From CBDDGJ01 sp965199285 (GTDB lineage: Bacteria > Pseudomonadota > Alphaproteobacteria > RS24): 64,000 nucleotides of DNA. How positions within the stretch are numbered: the stretch's first letter is position 1; every line of letters starts with the position of its first letter. The notes under the pieces are model-generated. The model had not been told where the DNA came from. It ran no database searches and worked only from the letters and a program-made list of their open reading frames with translations. The stretch spans positions 186,001-250,000 of the forward strand of contig OZ240687.1 in the NCBI GenBank assembly GCA_965199285.1, in the 5' to 3' direction. The translations under genes were made by a program, and so were the position numbers. Positions 25,295 to 30,790 of the stretch are shown one piece after another.

Positions 25295-25699
25295 CTATCC
25301 CCCATTTGTGCTGCCCTCCAACGCAATATTAATCGCATCTTCATAAAGGCGAGAGGCTTCTTCTTTCAACAGCTCAGCCATATGGGCATAAGGTTCAGAC
25401 TCAACCGGTGAGCCATATTGCGCATCAGCCAGAGCAGAACTTAAGGCGGATAAAGCGCCCGTTAAACGATGCATGCGATATTCGCGTTCTTCGCTTGTAT
25501 AGCGAATACCAAACCTTTCGTGCATGAACTTGTTTGCGCCGTCAGCTTCATTGTCAGCTTCATTCGTTTGATGCTTTTGCCTTTCTACACCGGGATGAAC
25601 TAGGTTTCCTGGACCTTCCCTATCCTCTTTATCTTCTCTGCCGCTCAAATTTTGTGATTTATTGTCTGCTCTGTCTTTATGGGGTGCGTTTTCGTGCAT
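25295..25699 (-). CDS. Small hydrophilic protein of unknown function, in the repeat-bounded segment
   Basis: A 134-aa protein with no family recognised. The first 55 residues are highly charged and Asn/Gln/Glu-rich, likely disordered. Residues 60-127 look helical (EEREYRMHRLTGALSALSSA and AHMAELLKEEASRLYEDAIN) and may form a coiled coil or helical bundle. It has no signal peptide or membrane segment. A strong ribosome site (CAGGAG, then TTAAGGC) precedes the ATG on the minus strand, which argues that it is a real gene. The hairpin-rich copy A lies immediately upstream and would be its 5' leader. Confidence 0.65.
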   Translation of the reverse strand: MHENAPHKDRADNKSQNLSGREDKEDREGPGNLVHPGVERQKHQTNEADNEADGANKFMHERFGIRYTSEEREYRMHRLTGALSALSSALADAQYGSPVESEPYAHMAELLKEEASRLYEDAINIALEGSTNGG

Positions 25700-25721
25700 G
25701 CCTTAACTCCTGTTTGATGAA

Positions 25722-25869
25722 GTCCGGCGATCCCAGAGGTGGCCGGACGGACACGAGTCAACACGCCCAACACGAGTAAGGCTCTCACGCCGTCCGACCG
25801 CATGAAATATGCGGCCGACGGCAGACGTAAAGCGCATATTCAAGCGCTCGTGTTTGACGGGGTGTTGAC
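25722..25869. repeat. Hairpin-rich element, copy A (candidate structured RNA or leader)
   Basis: It starts with a 7-bp hairpin (GTCCGGC 25722-25728 with GCCGGAC 25742-25748). A nested fold follows: GTCAACAC 25757-25764 with GTGTTGAC 25862-25869; AACACGAG 25769-25776 with CTCGTGTT 25847-25854; and inside these, GCCGTC/GACGGC plus CCGCAT/ATGCGG (25789-25822). The first part is related to copy B at 26007-26100. On the minus strand this would be the leader of the small gene. The strand and function are unknown. Confidence 0.5.
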
Positions 25870-26006
25870 CCGATTGCAGAATGTGCTGCAATGTATTTAT
25901 ACTAGGTGTGATTTAGATATATGTCAAATTCAAATGGTTTAAAGCCAAAACCATAGCTTAGGCCGCGGCCATAGCGATAATATCTTGGTCAAGCCCGACC
26001 ACTCTT

Positions 26007-26100
26007 GGTGGCTGGACGGACACCAGGCCACACGCTCTGTACAGGTAGAACTCCCACGTCGCCATCTTGTAAAAAATATGGCCGCAAACAACTATGCGGC
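26007..26100. repeat. Hairpin-rich element, diverged copy B
   Basis: 26007-26023 matches 25738-25754 at 16 of 17 bases (GGTGGCTGGACGGACAC versus GGTGGCCGGACGGACAC). Weaker ungapped similarity continues for roughly 55 more bases, at an offset of 269. It ends in a hairpin, GCCGCA (26081-26086) with TGCGGC (26095-26100). It lies just 3' of rlmB. Confidence 0.55.
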
Positions 26101-26119
26101 AGGTTCAGCATGACCCACA

Positions 26120-26914
26120 TCAAAAATTTAACGCATAGAGCATGACAGCAGCGGCGGTGGAGACATTTAATGTCGTAAATCCATCCGTCCCTGCGCTTGC
26201 CCCTGCACTTGCCCCTGCATGTGGTAGATGCGATAAGATGGTGCAATTTTCTTTTGTCAGGCGACGAAGACCTTTGCCTTCCGCTCCCAATACGCATGCT
26301 AAAGGCTGGTCTGCACCATAGGTGTTTCTAATCTCACCAATCGGCATATCGCCGCGCTCATCCAACCCAATCACGACATATCCTGCCGCCGCAATTTGTT
26401 GTAAGCCACGCGCCAGATTGCTGATGGTCGCAAGCGGCACAATATCGAGCGCGCCGGATGCTGCTTTTGCTAGCGCCCCATCGGGGGTGGGGCTGTTGCG
26501 TGCGGTCATGATAAGTGCGCCCGCACCAAACACTGCCGCCGCCCGCAATATCGCCCCAACATTGCGCGGGTCGGTAACTTGGTCGAGAATAATCAACATC
26601 TTGCCTGTCGCAATAAGAGAGGGCAGGTCGGGCTCAGGCAAAGGCGCGGCTTCGATAAGTACCCCTTGATGGACGGCATCATTGCCCAAAATCTGGCTCA
26701 ACCGTGCCGCTGTTACAGTTTCTATCGGAATATTGGGGAGAGATATATCCGCCTGCAAATTGACTTGTAAATTGGCGAACCCATTATCAGTTGCCAGCAA
26801 TTTATAGATTTTGCGCTGGCGATTTTGCACCGCTGCTTTAACCGCATGCTGACCATAAATCAGCATATTATCGGTGCGGATTTTATTTTTATTGTGAGGC
26901 TTGCCTTTACCCAT
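26120..26914 (-). CDS. rlmB: 23S rRNA (guanosine-2'-O-)-methyltransferase RlmB / TrmH-family SPOUT methyltransferase
   Basis: The 264-aa SPOUT-fold methyltransferase has an N-terminal substrate-binding domain starting MLIYGQHAVKAAVQNR. The knot domain has motif 1 QVTDPRNVGAILRAA, motif 2 LGAEGKGLRRL and motif 3 ending STAAAVMLYALNF. The frame is open to a TTG at 26950; the ATG at 26914 is preferred, though its ribosome site is weak. The motif 3 codons form one copy of a 30-bp direct repeat whose twin lies 981 bp away, so the present last residues may have been supplied by an inserted element. Other TrmH-family activities are possible. Confidence 0.88.
   Translation of the reverse strand: MGKGKPHNKNKIRTDNMLIYGQHAVKAAVQNRQRKIYKLLATDNGFANLQVNLQADISLPNIPIETVTAARLSQILGNDAVHQGVLIEAAPLPEPDLPSLIATGKMLIILDQVTDPRNVGAILRAAAVFGAGALIMTARNSPTPDGALAKAASGALDIVPLATISNLARGLQQIAAAGYVVIGLDERGDMPIGEIRNTYGADQPLACVLGAEGKGLRRLTKENCTILSHLPHAGASAGASAGTDGFTTLNVSTAAAVMLYALNF
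26128..26157 (-). repeat. 30-bp direct repeat, proximal copy (inside the rlmB 3' end)
   Basis: Identical to 25147-25176. It covers the AAAVMLYAL codons of rlmB and one further base pair into the following codons. Beyond the repeat, this copy encodes N-F-stop while the distal copy encodes R-A-stop. Confidence 0.9.
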
Positions 26915-26976
26915 GAGGGCATTTATAAGCGTGGTTTGCAGATATTGCAATTATGCTGACAAAATGGGTTATCTTT

Positions 26977-27061
26977 GGAGGGATGCCCGAGTGGCTAAAG
27001 GGGACGGGCTGTAAACCCGTTGGCTATGCCTACGTTGGTTCGAATCCAACTCCCTCCACCA
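26977..27061 (+). tRNA. tRNA-Tyr (GTA)
   Basis: The acceptor stem GGAGGGA pairs with TCCCTCC, and A plus an encoded CCA follow. The anticodon loop CTGTAAA gives GTA (tyrosine). The long variable arm (about TTGGCTATGCCTACG) makes it a class II tRNA, as expected for bacterial tRNA-Tyr. The T-loop GGTTCGAATCC is intact. It is divergent from rlmB and 44 bp before tRNA-Gly. Confidence 0.96.
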
Positions 27062-27105
27062 TTTTGTTTGTTCATTATTGTGTTTTCGCGACAGTGTTTT
27101 CTTAT

Positions 27106-27179
27106 GCGGGTGTAGCTCAACGGTAGAGCCGCAGCCTTCCAAGCTGAAGACGAGGGTTCGACTCCCTTCACCCGCTCCA
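27106..27179 (+). tRNA. tRNA-Gly (TCC)
   Basis: A 74-nt class I tRNA: acceptor GCGGGTG with CACCCGC, D-arm AGCTCAACGGTAGAGC, anticodon loop CTTCCAA giving TCC (glycine), T-arm AGGGTTCGACTCCCT and encoded CCA. It follows tRNA-Tyr, a pairing often seen upstream of tuf/secE in proteobacteria. Here a convergent monooxygenase gene follows instead, suggesting a rearrangement point. Confidence 0.96.
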
Positions 27180-27194
27180 CTGTATCGTTCACGG

Positions 27195-27220
27195 TAAAAA
27201 TAGAAAGACGCTAGCGCGTC
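27195..27220 (-). terminator. Probable terminator of the flavin monooxygenase gene
   Basis: On the minus strand, GACGC-GCTA-GCGTC (27220-27207) is followed by TTTCTATTTTT. The stem is only 5 bp and overlaps the stop codon, so confidence is moderate. Confidence 0.4.
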
Positions 27221-28410
27221 ACATCATGGCCATAAAGCCAATCCATCCGCTTATGTATGAGGGCAGGGGATAGGGTGGCGGCAAGTTTCATTGCGCCATA
27301 GGTGGTAAATTGCGATAATTTTGTTCGCCGGTGAAACAGGTGCATATTCGCCCGCGCTGCCGCTTGCACCTTAGCGGTGCGGTGAAACCGTAAGGATTGA
27401 TAGCTCTTAAGCGCTTGCACTATGTCGGTATTTTGCGCCCCCAAAACCTCCCCTAACATCTCGCCTAATATCCAAGCATCTTCCATCGCCATCACCGCGC
27501 CTTGCGCCAAAAAAGGCAGCATGGGATGGCACGCATCTCCCAATAAAGCGACCCGCCCCTCAACCCATTTTTCAAGCGGGGCGCGGTCATATAATGCCCA
27601 AAGATGATGCTGTTCTGCTTGCGCAATAATATTAAGGATAATCGGGTGATAATTTTCAAAATCGGCAAGTGCGTCTTCTTTTTTGCCTTCGATTGTCCAG
27701 CCTTCTTCTTGCCAATCATCACGCTCGACAATGCCGACCAGATTAACCAGCTTGCCTTGCCGTAAATAATAGGTCACGGCGTGCCGTTTTGCGCCGACCC
27801 ATACGCATCCCGTTTCGGGCGGTAGAAGTGGCTCCAGTTTTTCACGCGGCACGGTCATCCGCCACGCCACATTGCCGGTAAAGCGCGGCGCATCGCGCCC
27901 CAAGATTTGCGCTTTTATTTGCGAGTGAATCCCATCCGCGCCGATAAGAATATCACCGGCAATCTCTTCGCCCGTTGCAAATTGCGCGGTCACGCTTTTA
28001 TCATCTTGCTGATAGGATATAATTTTCGCATTGGTGCGGAGGCTTCCGGCGCGCTGCTCTTCGAGCCTATCCGCTAATATGCGGAGAAGGTCAGCGCGGT
28101 GGATTTGAACATAAGCCGCGCCCCAGCGTTTGGGCGCAATCTCTTTGACAGGGATTTGAAACACTTGCGCGCCGGTTTTGCCGATACGCAGTTCATTGCT
28201 TTTGGGTAAAAAACCGGCTTGTAAAATCTGCTCTTCCAGCCCGAGCTGGCGCAGCACATTCATCCCATTTGGGCTGATTTGAATGCCGGCGCCTATGTCT
28301 GTAAGCGCAGAGGCTTGTTCAAGCACCTGCACATCCCACCCTTTTTGGATGAGACATAAAGCGGCGGTTAAGCCGCCAATTCCGCCCCCGCTAATGATTG
28401 CCTTTGGCAT
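27211..28410 (-). CDS. FAD-dependent aromatic-ring monooxygenase (salicylate hydroxylase-like, group A)
   Basis: A 399-aa flavoprotein monooxygenase. The FAD-binding GxGxxG motif is SGGGIGGLTAA at residues 7-17. A DG-type motif follows in IGADGIHSQIKAQI, and the GD motif reads LLGDACHPMLPFLAQGAVMAMEDA, whose conserved Pro-rich form is typical of salicylate and 6-hydroxynicotinate hydroxylases. No aromatic-pathway genes are adjacent, so the substrate is open. It converges on tRNA-Gly. Confidence 0.87.
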   Translation of the reverse strand: MPKAIISGGGIGGLTAALCLIQKGWDVQVLEQASALTDIGAGIQISPNGMNVLRQLGLEEQILQAGFLPKSNELRIGKTGAQVFQIPVKEIAPKRWGAAYVQIHRADLLRILADRLEEQRAGSLRTNAKIISYQQDDKSVTAQFATGEEIAGDILIGADGIHSQIKAQILGRDAPRFTGNVAWRMTVPREKLEPLLPPETGCVWVGAKRHAVTYYLRQGKLVNLVGIVERDDWQEEGWTIEGKKEDALADFENYHPIILNIIAQAEQHHLWALYDRAPLEKWVEGRVALLGDACHPMLPFLAQGAVMAMEDAWILGEMLGEVLGAQNTDIVQALKSYQSLRFHRTAKVQAAARANMHLFHRRTKLSQFTTYGAMKLAATLSPALIHKRMDWLYGHDVTR

Positions 28411-28484
28411 TTTTCTAACTTATCCGTTTTCCAACTTATCCCCGCGCATGAATATGGCTCTATGCTAAGTGCTGGAGATTGTTC

Positions 28485-29390
28485 ATGAGCTTAAAGCAAG
28501 AATTTTATCACAAAGCCTTTATGAAGTATATTCGTTACGGCATACCGATGGAGCTTTCTTTGAAGAAAGAAACGGCCGATAATCACTCAACCCAAAAATA
28601 TATATGGCGCACACAGCGCGATGGGAAAGTGCGTGACAGCCATCGTAAGAATGAGGGGAAAGTGTTTTCATGGGATGACCCGCCCGCTACCGGCCATCCC
28701 GGTGAAGATTATGGTTGCCGGTGTATTGCCGAACCCTATGAAGATGAAAGAAAGGAATTTGTATCACATGAATTGGATATTCCGGCAAGTCTAGGGAGGC
28801 GTTGGGAAAATTTTGACTTTGTCCGGCATTTTTATGATGGAGAAAAAGAAGCCGTCACGCTGGCACAAATCGGGCATTTAGACGAAATTGCCAATCGCTG
28901 GGCGGGGTTGAGGCTTAAGGAATGGATAAGTCAAATTTTTAAGAAAGCCCGCAAATCAGCAGATGGAAATTTCACTGAAGATTTTGAGAATACATATAAT
29001 TTTGAGAGTGTCGAATATTCGCATGGTGACTCCACTGTCCGCGGTGTTTTTTCGGGAACTGTTCACACTGAGGGTAATATGATTTCTGTATCGGGCGAAA
29101 CCAAATATGAGTTTTTCGATGTGTTTACCGATCCTGGTGATTTCAGAACAATTTTGAAAGGATTACGACAATCGCCAGATGCGGTTAGATGGCTTATCGA
29201 AACGGTCGCTCATAAATTAGGGATAAGACATATACCGGCAGATGGTATTGAGGAAATTGACGAGGATGATGTCGCGGAATGGTTTTTCATATTGTTCGAA
29301 TTTGGGGGAGACCGATATAGTATAAGTGGTCACTGGACATCTGAGTTAAATGCTTTAATTTATAAGGATGATAAGAAAAGCAACTTTTAG
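28485..29390 (+). CDS. MuF-related protein with C-terminal candidate toxin domain
   Basis: A 301-aa protein. Residues 39-84 (IWRTQRDGKVRDSHRKNEG, then FSWDDPPATGHPGEDYGCRC) match the end of the phage Mu F/SPP1 gp7 minor-head domain, which is also found fused to polymorphic toxins. No other phage structural gene is nearby. The remaining ~215 residues are an unrecognised domain: DFVRHFYDGEKEAVTLAQIG, then a likely beta-rich part with TYNFESVEYSHGDSTVRGVF and YEFFDVFTDPGDF, ending YSISGHWTSELNALIY. A short membrane protein follows 9 bp downstream. This layout suggests a toxin with its immunity gene, but toxicity is inferred. Start: the ATG at 28485 has TGGAG upstream; a TTG at 28479 is the only extension. 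Confidence 0.7.
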   Translation: MSLKQEFYHKAFMKYIRYGIPMELSLKKETADNHSTQKYIWRTQRDGKVRDSHRKNEGKVFSWDDPPATGHPGEDYGCRCIAEPYEDERKEFVSHELDIPASLGRRWENFDFVRHFYDGEKEAVTLAQIGHLDEIANRWAGLRLKEWISQIFKKARKSADGNFTEDFENTYNFESVEYSHGDSTVRGVFSGTVHTEGNMISVSGETKYEFFDVFTDPGDFRTILKGLRQSPDAVRWLIETVAHKLGIRHIPADGIEEIDEDDVAEWFFILFEFGGDRYSISGHWTSELNALIYKDDKKSNF

Positions 29391-29399
29391 GCGACGATC

Positions 29400-29930
29400 A
29401 TGTTTCGCAGTATAGGGCGTTTTATATGGAAGGCGTATGAGATTTACTGCCTTACTATCGGCTCGCTCGTGGTTTTATATATTCCTTTTGCTACGGCTAT
29501 GATGCTATTAAAATTTGACTTCGCATATTTGCCAAATGGGGTTCGGATCGCCCATCCTTCGATTTTTTCTGGCTTTTATGAAACTACCTTGTGGCGACCA
29601 AATGGCGGCGGCCGGATTTATGATGGCTATGTTGACCTTATCTGTTTTAATGATGATTATATTTATGCAACAACTTATGAGGAGAAATATTTCATCTATT
29701 CTGTGCGGGAAGATAAACTCGTCACAGTTTCGCGTCGTGAAACCCCCTCCCAAGAATATATGGATATAGAGCGGGCATCTAGACTTTTCCATCCCGAAAC
29801 ACATAATTGTGATGGATATTTCAAAGGGCTTATGGGGCTTACTCTTTTTCTTCATGATTCCAGTCTTCTTCGTGATCTAAAAAAGGAATTAGAAAACAAG
29901 AAGAAAAATGATAAGACAAGTGATTTTTAG
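29400..29930 (+). CDS. Membrane-anchored protein, candidate immunity protein
   Basis: A 176-aa protein with one hydrophobic helix at about 17-37, a region of mixed strands and a charged C-terminal helix (LRDLKKELENKKKNDK). No named family is recognised. The segment FAYLPNGVRIAHPSIF...PNGGGRIYDG resembles CARLPNGMLISKEAIF...PDGDIIYG in the protein at 30175, so the two are paralogues. It lies 9 bp after the MuF-related gene in the same direction, the usual place for an immunity gene. Its first ~30 codons are duplicated at 29940. Confidence 0.7.
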   Translation: MFRSIGRFIWKAYEIYCLTIGSLVVLYIPFATAMMLLKFDFAYLPNGVRIAHPSIFSGFYETTLWRPNGGGRIYDGYVDLICFNDDYIYATTYEEKYFIYSVREDKLVTVSRRETPSQEYMDIERASRLFHPETHNCDGYFKGLMGLTLFLHDSSLLRDLKKELENKKKNDKTSDF

Positions 29931-29939
29931 GAGGTTATC

Positions 29940-30062
29940 ATGTTCCGCAGTTTAAGACGTTTTATATGGAAAGCTTATAAAATCTACTGCTTTTTTATTG
30001 CCACGCTTTTGAGCTTATATGTTATTTTTACTATCTCTCACTATCTATTACAGCTTGATTAG
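29940..30062 (+). pseudogene. Truncated duplicate of the 29400 membrane protein gene
   Basis: It begins MFRSLRRFIWKAYKIYC, against MFRSIGRFIWKAYEIYC in the upstream gene. The preceding stop codon and spacer (TTTTAGG...ATCATG) are duplicated too. The frame stops after 40 codons, just past the membrane helix, so only a 40-aa peptide would be made. It is a duplication product, probably non-functional, though a one-helix peptide cannot be excluded. An AGGAGG ribosome site is intact. Confidence 0.75.
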
Positions 30063-30066
30063 CTAT

Positions 30067-30147
30067 AGCTTTGATTTTCCCAATGCAACAACATACGCTA
30101 TAACAGGACAGTGGAGCGGTAAATTCGATGCCATCATTATTGCATAG
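30067..30147 (+). pseudogene. Orphan 3' remnant of a second MuF-toxin-type gene
   Basis: Translated in frame it reads FDFPNATTYAITGQWSGKF and on to DAIIIA, then stop. It aligns with the last residues of the 28485 protein (FEFGGDRYSISGHWTSELNA, residues 271-290) with a one-residue gap; shared positions include F-x-F, Y-x-I-x-G-x-W and the final A-x-I. There is no start of its own. It sits between the truncated membrane-protein copy and the second intact paralogue, as expected for a decayed toxin-immunity cassette. Confidence 0.6.
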
Positions 30148-30174
30148 TGAAATCGGGCGGCATATACATATTAT

Positions 30175-30711
30175 ATGAAGACATGTAGGCGGATAAATAA
30201 AGCTATTTTTAAGGTGGCTGCTATCATCCTCACTATTCCGCTTCTGTTTGCGCTGGCTTGGATTATACTTAATTTATTTTCAGTGGCGTATATTTTGGTC
30301 GCCGGAGAAACATGTGCGCGTTTACCCAATGGCATGTTGATTTCAAAAGAAGCAATTTTTGATAGGAATGACAAATATTGGCACAGTTTTCATGCCGTTC
30401 TTAAAAAGCCGGACGGAGACATTATTTATGGGTTTGGTGATTGGGCAAACCATATCACCCAAACCACGATTTATTCCAGCTATTCAGCATATCGACCTGA
30501 TGTCGGACTTGTTCAGGAAGATGAAAATCCTGAACTATATGCGCGTTTGATTAAGGAAGCGGGCGCGCTTATCTATATAAATGGTAGCCCAAGCGCAAAA
30601 GAGGGGGAAAACCAGAACGGACATCTTTCCTTCACTCTGATTTATGAGATTTTACGTGCGCATCCTGATTATCAATATAAAGGCTGTCCGGTGGCTTTAT
30701 TTGCAGAATAA
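30175..30711 (+). CDS. Membrane-anchored protein, second candidate immunity paralogue
   Basis: A 178-aa protein with one hydrophobic helix at about 14-41, then an extracytoplasmic-looking domain. It shares the LPNG...IF...P-x-G-x-x-IY pattern with the 29400 protein, but the rest has diverged, as immunity proteins matched to different toxin tips do. No family name is recognised. The first ATG after the orphan toxin remnant is taken as the start; the ribosome site is weak (CGGGCGG lies about 15 bases upstream). A strong terminator follows. Confidence 0.68.
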   Translation: MKTCRRINKAIFKVAAIILTIPLLFALAWIILNLFSVAYILVAGETCARLPNGMLISKEAIFDRNDKYWHSFHAVLKKPDGDIIYGFGDWANHITQTTIYSSYSAYRPDVGLVQEDENPELYARLIKEAGALIYINGSPSAKEGENQNGHLSFTLIYEILRAHPDYQYKGCPVALFAE

Positions 30712-30755
30712 AGGGCGTATCTTCGAAAGGTAAAAGATACGCCCTTATTGTTTTT
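30711..30755 (+). terminator. Rho-independent terminator closing the toxin/immunity-like cluster
   Basis: A 13-bp perfect stem, AAGGGCGTATCTT (30711-30723) with AAGATACGCCCTT (30734-30746), is followed by ATTGTTTTT. The stem starts on the last base of the preceding stop codon. Confidence 0.9.
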
Positions 30756-30790
30756 GGATTTTTTACTTAACCCTTTTACTGTAAATCCCC

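Larger units (their letters stand above)
25147..26157. mobile_element. Candidate small integrated element bounded by 30-bp direct repeats at the rlmB 3' end
   Basis: Two identical 30-bp direct repeats (25147-25176 and 26128-26157) enclose about 950 bp, a repeat-to-repeat period of 981 bp. One copy is the functional end of rlmB and the other is an orphan rlmB tail with its own stop. That geometry is what site-specific integration into a gene 3' end leaves behind, with the element restoring the reading frame. The interior holds one small gene, an 11-bp inverted repeat and two diverged copies of a hairpin-rich sequence. There is no integrase or transposase, so it would be a remnant or depend on enzymes supplied in trans. 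A simple duplication of the gene end is the main alternative. Confidence 0.5.

Noticed and set aside
25739..25942. 67-codon open frame on the plus strand in the hairpin-rich region
   Set aside because: It runs through the inverted repeats, has no ribosome site, and the related copy B does not keep the frame.
25703..26119. RNase P RNA, tmRNA or integron attC site in the gene-free stretch downstream of rlmB
   Set aside because: AAGTCCGG at 25720 vaguely recalls RNase P RNA, but the other universal RNase P segments are missing. GTCAAC/GTTGAC arms do not fit the attC core RYYYAAC/GTTRRRY, and there is no tRNA-like end for tmRNA.
26977..27061. tRNA-Tyr as the attachment site of the adjacent candidate element
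   Set aside because: No partial copy of the tRNA 3' end was seen in the element; the direct repeat falls in rlmB, not in the tRNA.
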